The translations under genes and the position numbers were made by a program. A stretch of 64,000 bases of DNA. It comes from Acidobacteriaceae bacterium (GTDB taxonomy: Bacteria > Acidobacteriota > Terriglobia > Terriglobales > Acidobacteriaceae). Shown here one piece after another: positions 44,661-52,743 of this stretch; the first letter of the stretch is position 1, and each line of letters opens with the position of its first letter. Location: assembly GCA_025462885.1 (NCBI GenBank), contig JAOAPN010000012.1, positions 62,001 through 126,000 of the forward strand, written 5' to 3'. Below the pieces are notes generated by a model. That model was not told where the DNA came from, did no database searches, and worked only from the letters and a program-made list of their open reading frames with translations.

Positions 44661-46537
44661 CTTCCACTCTCATCCAACAATTTGACCTGTGGGCAGAGGT
44701 CTACGATACCCAGATCAATCCTCTACTGCACCTTGAAGAGCGCCATCTTTCCGCACTGCTTCCCAGTGTTCAGGGCTCCGACATCCTCGACGTCGGCACC
44801 GGCACTGGGCGATGGCTGCTGCACCTGGAACTGCTTGCTCCAAAATCCCTCACTGGTACCGATCCATCTGCAATCATGCTCGAACACGCGCGCAACAAAG
44901 TGGCTCCTACAACCGTGCTCCATAGAGCCTGCGCGGCGACACTTCCAGGCAACCAGTCTTCCCAAGATCTAATCCTCGCGTCGTTTGTGCTCAGCTATGT
45001 TGACGATCTTCAAACGTTCGCCGCCGAGTGCTCTCGCCTTCTCCGTCCTGGTGGACACGTTCTACTCTCTGACATGCATCCCGTTACTGCCGCAGAAAGA
45101 GGCTGGACTCGGAGTTTCAAATCCAACGCACATCACGTCGCGCTGTCCCCAAAATCTCATTCCATCCCAGACATCATTGCGATCTTTCAACAGCAAGGAC
45201 TTGACCTTGAAATATTGATCGAACCATCCTTCGACGAACCCGAACGATCCATCTTTGAAAGTTCCGCTAAACAGAGCGATTACGATTCCTTACAAAAGGT
45301 TCCAGCGATCTACGTTCTTAGATTCAGATCCACACCGGTCTGCTCTGCAGCTAGCCCACTTGCAATCGATTTCGCACAGTCACTTATCAACGCTCCCTGG
45401 GCCATCACGCCACATACCTGGGACGACAGTCCGCTCTCCATCCGGTCCGGCTCCATCACTTCATCACGCGCCACTAATAACTTGGACCTGAATGGTTACG
45501 TACTCCTCCCCGGTCTCGTCAACGCGCACGACCACCTCGAGTTCGCACTCTTCCCCAACCTGGGCGATCCTCCTTATAGCAACGCGACCGAATGGGCTAA
45601 AGATATACACCAACGTAGCGCTGCCATAATCCAACAGCATCTGCAGATCCCCCTCAGGACGAGACTTTGGTGGGGAGCCATTCGCAATCTACTCTGCGGA
45701 GCAACCACCGTCTGCCATCACAATCCACTCCATCCCGAGTTGCTCGAAGCGGACTTGCCCATTCGAGTTGTCAGCGACTACTCCTGGTCCCACTCCCTCA
45801 ACTTCGACCCAAACATCAACAATCGCTTTCACAACGGCTCGCAAGATCAGCCTTTCATCCTCCACGCAGCAGAAGGCATCGACGAGCGAAGCCGCATCGA
45901 GTTTTACGAACTGGACCGCCATGAACTTCTTACGCCTCGCACCGTACTCGTGCACGGCCTCGCGTTGGAGCACCAGGAAGTGACACTCCTCAATCGGCGC
46001 GGTGCGTCGCTCATCCTCTGCCCCTCATCCAATAAATTCCTCTTTGGCCGATCGCCCCATCCCTCTCTGATCGGCCAGATCAAGCGCATCGCTTTGGGCA
46101 GCGACTCACCTCTCACTGCCGCGGGAGATCTCCTCGACGAACTCAAGTTCCTCAGCGATCCCTACGACCTCGTCACTACCAGTGCCGCTGACATTCTTCA
46201 ACTTAAACATGGAGAAGGACGAATTGTCACTGGCCGCCGTGCAGACCTGATCGCCGTTCGCAACCATCATGCCAGTCCAGCTCAAACGCTCCGTCAGTTG
46301 ACGGCTGCCGATATCGAGTTGGTCCTTCTCGGTGGCAGAGTTCAACTGGCCTCCGAGACCCTCTATGTCCGTCTCATGGACCATCAACGCGAAGGCCTAC
46401 AACTCCTTGAGATGGCCGGCCACAAACGTTGGGTAAGGGCTCCCCTTGCCACTCTCTTCGATGAGGCCGAGCAAATTCTCGGCAAGGACAATCTGCGACT
46501 CGGAAACAAGGAGGTGCGTTATGTCCCCACTCATTGA
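44657..46537 (+). CDS. Methyltransferase fused to amidohydrolase (ATZ/TRZ-type deaminase fold)
   Basis: A 626-residue fusion. Residues 1 to about 225 are a class I methyltransferase: DILDVGTGTGRWLLHLE, SFVLSYVDDLQ and LLRPGGHVLLSDMHP. Residues about 240-560 have the amidohydrolase metal set: H291 and H293 in NAHDHLE, H403 in LHAAEG, H433 in LVHGLAL and D483 in LGSDSPL. All five positions expected of the ATZ/TRZ/cytosine-deaminase branch are present, so the hydrolase should be active. One chain would combine methyl transfer with deamination or hydrolysis of a ring or an SAM-derived by-product. No standard enzyme of this architecture comes to mind. Overlaps the SPASM-like gene by 17 bp. Confidence 0.87.
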   Translation: MTSTLIQQFDLWAEVYDTQINPLLHLEERHLSALLPSVQGSDILDVGTGTGRWLLHLELLAPKSLTGTDPSAIMLEHARNKVAPTTVLHRACAATLPGNQSSQDLILASFVLSYVDDLQTFAAECSRLLRPGGHVLLSDMHPVTAAERGWTRSFKSNAHHVALSPKSHSIPDIIAIFQQQGLDLEILIEPSFDEPERSIFESSAKQSDYDSLQKVPAIYVLRFRSTPVCSAASPLAIDFAQSLINAPWAITPHTWDDSPLSIRSGSITSSRATNNLDLNGYVLLPGLVNAHDHLEFALFPNLGDPPYSNATEWAKDIHQRSAAIIQQHLQIPLRTRLWWGAIRNLLCGATTVCHHNPLHPELLEADLPIRVVSDYSWSHSLNFDPNINNRFHNGSQDQPFILHAAEGIDERSRIEFYELDRHELLTPRTVLVHGLALEHQEVTLLNRRGASLILCPSSNKFLFGRSPHPSLIGQIKRIALGSDSPLTAAGDLLDELKFLSDPYDLVTTSAADILQLKHGEGRIVTGRRADLIAVRNHHASPAQTLRQLTAADIELVLLGGRVQLASETLYVRLMDHQREGLQLLEMAGHKRWVRAPLATLFDEAEQILGKDNLRLGNKEVRYVPTH

Positions 46538-47549
46538 GATCCAGCCCGTCGCGAGAGAGTCAGCGCGCATGAGCCACCTTCCAATCCTCATCCTCAACCT
46601 CCATACCAACTGCAACTGTCGCTGCGTCATGTGCGACATCTGGAAGCGGCCCGATCACCGCGAGTTCCCCGCAGGGGATCTCGAACGTCACCGCGAATCC
46701 CTTCGCAACCTGGGCGTACAGCAGGTCGTCCTCACCGGTGGCGAACCCCTCCTTCACCGCGAACTCCCAGCCGTCCTTGCATTCTTCCGCGCGCAGAACA
46801 TCAGGATTACCCTGCTTACCAGCGGACTCCTCCTCCGCAAACACGCGCAGCTTCTCGCAACTCACGTTGACGAGGTCATTCTCTCTCTTGACGGACCCGC
46901 CGAGATCCACAATCAGATCCGCCGCATTCCGCGTGCCTTCGAACTCATCGCCCAGGGCATCCAGGCTCTCCGAGTTCTGAACCCCACACTCCCGATAGCG
47001 GCTAGAACGACCGTTCAGAAGCAAAATCACACCCATCTCCGGGCCACCGTAGCCACTGCCCACTCACTCGGCCTCGACAGCATCTCGTTCCTCCCCGCCG
47101 ACCTATCCTCCCAAGCCTTCAATCGAGACCAGCCCTGGAATCTCCAACGCCGGGAAGAGGTTGCTCTGAACCACGAAGAACTTGGTGCGCTCCACGCAGA
47201 GATCGAACTCCTCATCGCGACCCATCAGTTAGACATTCGAAACCGTTTCATTCAGGAGGGCGAGCCAAAACTCCGTCGTCTCGCGGAACGCTTCCGCGAA
47301 TACCGCGGAGAAGGCTCGCCACGTGCGCCGCTCTGCAATGCTCCCTGGGTCTCGACGGTCATGGAAGCAGATGGATCCCTGCGACCATGCTTTTTCCATC
47401 TACCAGTAGCTACGACCGCCTACCAAACTCTCGAACAGGCCATAAACAGCCCATCTGCAAGGATCTTCCGCAAAGACCTTGACGTAGCAAAGAACTCAAT
47501 CTGCAAGCGATGCGTATGTTCCCTGAACTTGGCTGCCCCTGCGGATTGA
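46521..47549 (+). CDS. SPASM-like radical SAM protein
   Basis: A 342-residue radical SAM enzyme without a cobalamin domain. Cluster cysteines are C31-x3-C35-x2-C38 in NCNCRCVMCDIW; an extra Cys33 lies inside the motif. The barrel shows LTGGEPLLH and VILSLDGPAEIHNQIR. The C-terminus has ADGSLRPCFFH and then CKRCVC, the cysteine-rich SPASM-like pattern that binds an auxiliary cluster in peptide- and protein-modifying enzymes. The start ATG 46521 has a near-perfect AAGGAGGT at 46508-46515, so it is translated well despite overlapping the previous gene by 17 bp. It closes the operon. Confidence 0.88.
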   Translation: MSPLIEIQPVARESARMSHLPILILNLHTNCNCRCVMCDIWKRPDHREFPAGDLERHRESLRNLGVQQVVLTGGEPLLHRELPAVLAFFRAQNIRITLLTSGLLLRKHAQLLATHVDEVILSLDGPAEIHNQIRRIPRAFELIAQGIQALRVLNPTLPIAARTTVQKQNHTHLRATVATAHSLGLDSISFLPADLSSQAFNRDQPWNLQRREEVALNHEELGALHAEIELLIATHQLDIRNRFIQEGEPKLRRLAERFREYRGEGSPRAPLCNAPWVSTVMEADGSLRPCFFHLPVATTAYQTLEQAINSPSARIFRKDLDVAKNSICKRCVCSLNLAAPAD

Positions 47550-47784
47550 TAGACATTGAAGACAAAACAGATACCGGAGTTTTCACAGCGATAGCCGCAT
47601 CCAATATGTGAGGCTTTCGGTACCCACGACAGTTACCCCCCAGAAAAAGCTGGCTGCGGGTGCACTTCCCCAGACCTCCTCGCGCTTCATCTTCTTCGGA
47701 TGTACGGAGTAAAAAGGACAACAGATCGTTCATTCTATTTTATTTAGTAGGTTTTTGAAGGACTAAGGAAGCGCAAAAAGGGCA
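47550..47784. other. AT-richer gap between the radical SAM operon and tRNA-Gln
   Basis: No convincing gene is present. A 35-codon minus-strand frame (47583-47690) exists, but it has no clear ribosome site or homologue, and I do not call it. The stretch 47725-47760 is AT-rich, unlike its surroundings. The plus-strand G/C skew reverses within or just beyond this gap. I found no duplicate of the tRNA 3' end here or at 18.6-19 kb. Confidence 0.5.
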
Positions 47785-47814
47785 AAGAAAAGCGCGCGCC
47801 TCGTGGGCGCGCGC
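47785..47814 (-). terminator. Intrinsic terminator of tRNA-Gln
   Basis: A perfect 9-bp G+C-only stem (47792-47800 with 47806-47814, loop of 5). Read on the minus strand it is followed by TTTTCTTT, ending around 47785. It lies just downstream of the tRNA 3' end on the minus strand. Confidence 0.88.
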
Positions 47815-47821
47815 GAGCTTT

Positions 47822-47895
47822 TGGTTGCCCCCCAGGGATTCGAACCCCGATCGAGCGAGTCAGAGTCGCTAGTCCTACCATTGAACGAGGGGGCA
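47822..47895 (-). tRNA. tRNA-Gln (anticodon CUG)
   Basis: On the minus strand a 74-nt cloverleaf with encoded CCA: acceptor TGCCCCC pairs with GGGGGCA. The D arm is GTTCAATGGTAGGAC, the anticodon arm is AGCGA-CTCTGAC-TCGCT giving anticodon CTG, and the T arm has TTCGAAT with five paired bases. CTG reads the glutamine codon CAG. The intact tRNA stands at the right edge of the opposite-skew block, a usual place for integration, although no direct repeat of its 3' end was found. Confidence 0.95.
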
Positions 47896-47979
47896 ATGCA
47901 GTGATGGTGCCGCTGCGAGGTCAGGAACTTTGGTGATCGCTGACCGCCTTTTAGAGTGTACTGTGTGAGCCGGTTGGGG

Positions 47980-48810
47980 TCAACGGGACGCGGTGGATTT
48001 CGCGAGTTGAATGAGGTCTTTGTGGGGTGGGAAGAGGGCTGGGTGTACGGCTGCGGCGATGCAGGCGAGCCCCTTAAGAAGGGTCGGCGCCGGCGTGTTC
48101 AGGTACTCATCGGGGATACAGAAGACGCGGCGCTCGCGGACGGCACGGAGGTGGTGCCAGTTGCGTTGGTCGATCACTCGTTCCAGCGGAACGCGGTTCC
48201 CTGCTCCGCACCAGGCAAAGAGGAGGACATCGGGCTGCTGCTCGTCTGGAAGGCTCGCGATGGATTCAGCCGTGGTGTGGGTGCCCGGTATGCCGAGAAA
48301 GGTGGCGTTAGCTGTTTCGACCAGCTCGGCGACCCAGCGCTGGGAATGGATGAGGGGCTTGCCCCACTCTTCGCAGTACACGATCGGTTTGGCGGCCGCG
48401 GAGGCGGCGTTCGTGCTGGTGTGGGCGAGTGTGTCGCCAATGTAGGCGACCAGGATTTCGGCTTCGGGGGTAGCTTGGACGACTGAAGCGATGAGGCGGA
48501 TATCTTTGGCTATGTCGGCGAGTGTATGGGGTGCAAGCATGAGGATTGGCAGGCCGGACTTGAGGATAGCGGCAAGAGATTCCAGACGATACGGGACACT
48601 CGCTATGACGAGATCGGGTTTCGTGCTGAGCAGAAGCTCAAGGTTGCCTGGCTTATCGAAGGACCAACTGTCCTGCAGGATGGGCAGGTTGCGGAAGGCT
48701 AGTTCGGGAAGAGCTTCGAGGCAGTATTTCGTGATGGCGCACAGGGTCTCCAGGCAGCCAAGAGCGTGAAGCGTGAGAGTGATTGAAGGCTGCAAAGAAG
48801 CGATACGCAT
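47980..48810 (-). CDS. BtuF-like cobalamin/metal-binding periplasmic-type protein without obvious signal peptide
   Basis: A 276-residue protein of the TroA/BtuF fold: MRIASLQPSITLTLHALG, PDLVIASVPYRLE, then VFCIPDEYLNTPAPTL at the end, as in the corrinoid-binding ABC-transport family. The chosen start, ATG 48810, gives a mature-type N-terminus; a longer in-frame extension to 49134 is not a good signal peptide and lies opposite the DinB gene. It may be a cytoplasmic variant, or the start is wrong. It is 434 bp from the last gene of the cobalamin radical SAM operon but on the other strand. Confidence 0.75.
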   Translation of the reverse strand: MRIASLQPSITLTLHALGCLETLCAITKYCLEALPELAFRNLPILQDSWSFDKPGNLELLLSTKPDLVIASVPYRLESLAAILKSGLPILMLAPHTLADIAKDIRLIASVVQATPEAEILVAYIGDTLAHTSTNAASAAAKPIVYCEEWGKPLIHSQRWVAELVETANATFLGIPGTHTTAESIASLPDEQQPDVLLFAWCGAGNRVPLERVIDQRNWHHLRAVRERRVFCIPDEYLNTPAPTLLKGLACIAAAVHPALFPPHKDLIQLAKSTASR

Positions 48811-48850
48811 GATGTATTCCCAGCTTACAGGCGGGGGATAAGATGGTCGC

Positions 48851-49345
48851 ATGACAAACGAGGTCGCAGTCCTTTTCGTGGAGTACTCGGATCGTAAGCT
48901 GGTGGAGCTTACGAAAAAGTTGACGGCTTGCCTGGAGCGGTTGACCGAAGAGCAGACCTGGGCCAGGGGTGGTGCGCATGAGAACGCCGTCGGGAACATA
49001 GTGCTCCATCTGTGTGGGAATATGCGGCAGTGGATCATGCATGGTGTGGGTGGCGCTGAGGATGTGCGAGAGCGAAATCTGGAGTTCGAAACGTTGAGCG
49101 GGATTGGTCGGCCCGAGTTGGTCTTACTGTTCACGGCTACCGTCGAGGAGGCACGCGTTGTGATTGCCTCCCTACCTCTGGAGAGGCTGGTTGAGACGAT
49201 CCATCCGCAGGGTCGGACGGTTTCAATGCTGGGAGCTATTTATCAGGTGGTGGCACATGTCGGAGAGCATGTGGGTCAGGTAATTTTGTTGACCAAGCAG
49301 ATGGCGGGTGAAGACCTGGATTTGACGATGCCGCGGCGACGGTAG
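48851..49345 (+). CDS. DinB-family (DUF1572-type) protein
   Basis: A 164-residue four-helix protein of the DinB/YfiT superfamily. Helix 1 has LTACLERLTEEQTW; the metal-type histidines are in NIVLHLCGNMRQWI and VAHVGEHVGQVILL, matching the H-x(n)-H-x3-H pattern. Such proteins are often thiol-dependent transferases of unknown substrate. It is divergent from the BtuF-like gene, sharing 40 bp. Confidence 0.85.
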   Translation: MTNEVAVLFVEYSDRKLVELTKKLTACLERLTEEQTWARGGAHENAVGNIVLHLCGNMRQWIMHGVGGAEDVRERNLEFETLSGIGRPELVLLFTATVEEARVVIASLPLERLVETIHPQGRTVSMLGAIYQVVAHVGEHVGQVILLTKQMAGEDLDLTMPRRR

Positions 49346-49391
49346 GGTAGATGCCGCGGCATCCGCGAATGGACCGACAGCGAATCAGCAA

Positions 49392-50603
49392 CTATTCGAC
49401 TTGTTGTTTGGCGTTGTAGCCGTCGCGAGCCACGACAGAGTATTTGAGCGGCTTGTGTTTTTCGTCCTGCATCTGGAGCGGGTGGCCTTCGTTGTCGACG
49501 AGATTCACTTTGACTTTGCGGTAGGTACCGTCGTTGTGGTTGTTGGTCGGACGATAGGTCAGGATGTACTCGTTGCGAATGGACTCGTTGATCTGTCCGA
49601 AGACGTCGGGCAAGGCACCCTGGAAGAGGGGGTTGAAGCTCATGCCACCAGTCATGCGGGCGAAGGTCTGCATCTGGTTTTGAGCCTGGAGGAAGTCGAG
49701 GCGCTGGACGCCGCCCATGCCGCCGCGTGCGTCGACCAGCTCCTGAATAAGGGCGCCGGTTCCGATGGTGAAGATCGTCACGTCGGGAGTGGCCTTGACC
49801 TTGGCGAGAATCTTGTCGAGGGTGAGCCTGGAGAAGGTGTCGCGACCAGTGCCAATCAAGATGATGTACTTACGACCTTCGATACGGGAGACGCGGTCCA
49901 GAGTCTCGTAGAGGGCGTCGAACATATTAGTGTCGGAGAAGCCCGGGATGGTGAGCGACTGCAGGGACTGGCCGACGATGTTCTTGTCGTTCGTGAAATC
50001 GCTGAGGATGTGGGTACGAAGATCGTAAGTGATGACAGCGATGTAATCGTCGGGACGGAGCGTGCGGAAGAAGCTGTAGGAGGCGTTCCGCATGTCGTTG
50101 ATGTAGTAGTAGCTGTTGGCTGCGAATTCGAGCAGCATGACAGCGGTGATCGGTGTCTGAGCGGTACGGACGCTGGTGATGGTCTGGGGAACGCCGTCTT
50201 CGAGGACTTGAAAGTTGTTGGCTTTGAGGCCGGGGACGAACTGGTGCGTCTTATCCAGAATGACGTTGACGTCGAGATTGACGATAGGGACGTCGATGCG
50301 GATCGAATAGGTCTCGTTGTTGGGGTTCTTGAACTTGGGTTCGACTGGGGCGACGGGGGCCGGGGGCTCGTCCGCCTCCTTCTTCTTTTTGAGAATGATA
50401 GTCCCGTTATCGGTGTTAGGGCCGGCATTCGGGTCGGCGTTGGGATCCGGGGAGGGGCTGCCGGGCCGCTGTGAAGAAGGTGCGTCCTGGGCATGCAAGG
50501 TGCTGACGGCCCCGAGCGAAAGGGTAAGCAGTGCGGCCAGCAAGGCGGTGCGGGAGAGCTGGTACGGGCGTCGGTGGCTCGGATTCGTGGGCGTCGTCAT
50601 CAT
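49392..50603 (-). CDS. VWFA-related Acidobacterial domain protein
   Basis: A 403-residue secreted protein. A signal peptide occurs in the first 39 residues (ending STLHAQDA), then a proline-rich linker to about residue 85. IVNLDVNVILDKTHQFVPGLKANNFQVLEDGV is the family's leading block, followed by a von Willebrand-like alpha/beta domain (about 150-370). The MIDAS region reads VMLLEFAANS instead of D-x-S-x-S, so metal-ion binding of the classical kind is not expected. The family is expanded in Acidobacteria, and its role is unknown. Confidence 0.88.
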   Translation of the reverse strand: MMTTPTNPSHRRPYQLSRTALLAALLTLSLGAVSTLHAQDAPSSQRPGSPSPDPNADPNAGPNTDNGTIILKKKKEADEPPAPVAPVEPKFKNPNNETYSIRIDVPIVNLDVNVILDKTHQFVPGLKANNFQVLEDGVPQTITSVRTAQTPITAVMLLEFAANSYYYINDMRNASYSFFRTLRPDDYIAVITYDLRTHILSDFTNDKNIVGQSLQSLTIPGFSDTNMFDALYETLDRVSRIEGRKYIILIGTGRDTFSRLTLDKILAKVKATPDVTIFTIGTGALIQELVDARGGMGGVQRLDFLQAQNQMQTFARMTGGMSFNPLFQGALPDVFGQINESIRNEYILTYRPTNNHNDGTYRKVKVNLVDNEGHPLQMQDEKHKPLKYSVVARDGYNAKQQVE

Positions 50604-50689
50604 CTAAAACTGTACTCCGGAATAGTGGTGTTGCATGGTGGTTGCGGGTTTGCTTTGCGTTGCGGCCTTTGCGGCTCTAGTCTGTAGAC

Positions 50690-52594
50690 GTGAATGCTAA
50701 GGGAAAGACGCTTTCGATGCGAACGTCTGGGGTAATACGGACGCTGGCCCTGTGTGTGGCTACAGGTTTGACGGGGGGACATCAGGTTTGGGCACAAACT
50801 GCGGTGTCCGGTGTGGGGATGGTGCTGGCCGCGGGCAGTGCTGCCCTGCCTGCCAATGCGCCGACGGAGACGAGGGTTTTTCCGTTGTCGGAGGTGAAGC
50901 GCGGGCTGCGTGGGGTCGCGTACACGGTCTTCGAAGGAGTAACCCCGGAGCCGATGGAGGTCGAGATCCTCGGGGTGCTGCGGGATTCGCTTGGGCCTGG
51001 GCAGGACATGATCCTGGCCCGGCTACATGGGACGAAACCCGAGTACACCGGGGTCGTCGCAGGAATGAGCGGCAGCCCCGTCTATATTGACGGGCGGCTC
51101 GTAGGAGCCATAAGTTACCGCATCGGACAGTTCAGCAAGGATCCCATTGCTGGAATTACTCCGATTGAGCTGATGCTTGCGGTACGGGATGGCGCGGGCG
51201 GAAAGGTCGTAGCAGCGACTGGAAAGTCGGAGCTTACCGCCGCGTTGCAGGCGCGAGACGACACATCAGGATCTGCGGGTCTGAGCAAGGTCTCGGTCGC
51301 GGGTGGCATGTCGATGCAGCCGATTGAGACACCGCTGGTGTTTGGAGGCGGATTTGGGCGAGAGACGGTGGAGTTATTTGGAGACCGCTTTCGAGCGCTG
51401 GGGCTGACGCCGGTAGCAGGACTGGGCGGGTCCGACGATGCGGCCGTGCAGCCGGAGCCACTGGTGCCGGGGAGCGCTGTAAGCGCCGTGCTGGTGCGTG
51501 GGGATCTCTCGATGGCAGGGACCTGTACGGTCACCTACGTCGACCCGAAGCGGCTGCTGGCGTGTGGTCATCCGATTACGCAGTATGGTCCGGTGGCGAT
51601 GCCGATGACCAAGGCGCAAGTCGTGGCTACGCTGGCTTCTCCTCTGAATGCGTTCAAGATCATCAATACGACGCAGACGGTGGGATCGTTTACGGAGGAC
51701 CGGGCTTCGGCGATCCTGGGACGGTTCGATGTGAAGGCAAGAATGATTCCAGTGACGGTGGAAGTGGTTCCGCCCGATGGAAAGACTGCGAAGAGTTTCC
51801 ACTTTGAGGTGCTGGACAATCGACAACTGACGCCTTCGGCGATGCTGGTTTCGGTCTACCAAAGTCTGCAGGGGACGAATGTTTCGGCTGCAGAGATGAG
51901 CTACCGGGTGCGGGGCGAGTTGGACGTGATGGGGCAGACCCCGGTACGGATTGCCGGGCTAGTCGCACAGAATGACTTCAACTCCGGGGCCATCAACGCT
52001 GCCCTGCTGGTAGGGGATAAGTTCAATCGGGTCTACGAAAATGCTCTGGACCAGCCCACTGTTACGGGATTGAAATTGAAGGTGGAGTCGATTACCGAGC
52101 GGCGCACGGCGGTGATCGAGTCGGCACGAATGAGCAAGGCGGAGGCGAGGGCCGGCGAGACGATAGAAGTCGAGGCCACGCTACGGCCCTACCAGACCGA
52201 GGCTCGGGTAGTACGGGTTCGATTTGTACTGCCTGCCAATATTCAGCCCGGGACGATGCGGGTCGTCGTAAGCGACGGAGCGACGGTCGATCGGCTGCTA
52301 AGTGCTCCGGGGGCGGGGACCCAACGAGCCGTTGGGCTTACGGATACGGTGGCCCAACTCAACCGCAGTCATGCGAACGATGCGGTCTACGTGACGCTGC
52401 TGGACAAGTCGGCGCAGGCGGTGTTGGAGTCCGGCGCACTGGGAGGGATTCCGCTTTCGATGGTGAATGTCATGGGTCCGCTGAAGGAAGCCCAGAAGAT
52501 GCAACTAACGGGTGAAAGCGTAGTGCAGGCGGGGTCGGCGACGGCAGAGTACGCGGTCAGCGGATTGCAGGTACTGACGATGCTGATTCGGTAG
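50690..52594 (+). CDS. S55 (SpoIVB-like) peptidase with permuted catalytic order
   Basis: A 634-residue secreted protein (signal peptide to about residue 36). It contains the SpoIVB block GMSGSP (Ser127, Ser129) with VYIDGRLVGAISYR and PIAGITPIELML. Further on comes GTCTVTYVDPKRLLACGHPI with His294. In Bacillus SpoIVB the GHP block comes before the GMSGSP block; here the order is reversed. The C-terminal 300 residues are beta-rich and without a recognised domain. GTG 50690 is used; ATG 50717 is an alternative. It may cleave an envelope protein. A sporulation role is not indicated in a Gram-negative organism. Confidence 0.82.
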   Translation: MNAKGKTLSMRTSGVIRTLALCVATGLTGGHQVWAQTAVSGVGMVLAAGSAALPANAPTETRVFPLSEVKRGLRGVAYTVFEGVTPEPMEVEILGVLRDSLGPGQDMILARLHGTKPEYTGVVAGMSGSPVYIDGRLVGAISYRIGQFSKDPIAGITPIELMLAVRDGAGGKVVAATGKSELTAALQARDDTSGSAGLSKVSVAGGMSMQPIETPLVFGGGFGRETVELFGDRFRALGLTPVAGLGGSDDAAVQPEPLVPGSAVSAVLVRGDLSMAGTCTVTYVDPKRLLACGHPITQYGPVAMPMTKAQVVATLASPLNAFKIINTTQTVGSFTEDRASAILGRFDVKARMIPVTVEVVPPDGKTAKSFHFEVLDNRQLTPSAMLVSVYQSLQGTNVSAAEMSYRVRGELDVMGQTPVRIAGLVAQNDFNSGAINAALLVGDKFNRVYENALDQPTVTGLKLKVESITERRTAVIESARMSKAEARAGETIEVEATLRPYQTEARVVRVRFVLPANIQPGTMRVVVSDGATVDRLLSAPGAGTQRAVGLTDTVAQLNRSHANDAVYVTLLDKSAQAVLESGALGGIPLSMVNVMGPLKEAQKMQLTGESVVQAGSATAEYAVSGLQVLTMLIR

Positions 52595-52743
52595 GCGTAG
52601 CATGCGGCAGAAGCTTTTTGGCCCGTAGATTGGAACGCTAACCGCACGTGCTCTCCCGGATAGAGTTATGCAGGGGACCTTGTTGTAGCATCAGAGAGAG
52701 GCGCGAACGGGTATTTCGAGTGAGCGCAAAAGGAATTGATTCA

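Noticed and set aside
47583..47690. A 35-codon minus-strand frame in the gap before tRNA-Gln
   Set aside because: No convincing ribosome site, no recognisable domain, and the gap is AT-rich non-coding in character.
47550..47821. Cobalamin riboswitch near the radical SAM operon or the BtuF-like gene
   Set aside because: Conserved B12-box and core elements were not seen in any of the upstream regions.
47822..47895. tRNA-Gln as an integration site with a duplicated 3' end
   Set aside because: No copy of the T-arm/acceptor sequence was found at 18.6-19 kb or in the 47.55-47.8 kb gap, and no integrase is in the window. The island idea rests on skew only.
49348..49361. 14-bp palindrome GATGCCGCGGCATC between the DinB and VWFA genes as a terminator
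   Set aside because: It has no loop and no T run; part of it repeats the end of the DinB coding sequence. Chance in high G+C DNA is likely.
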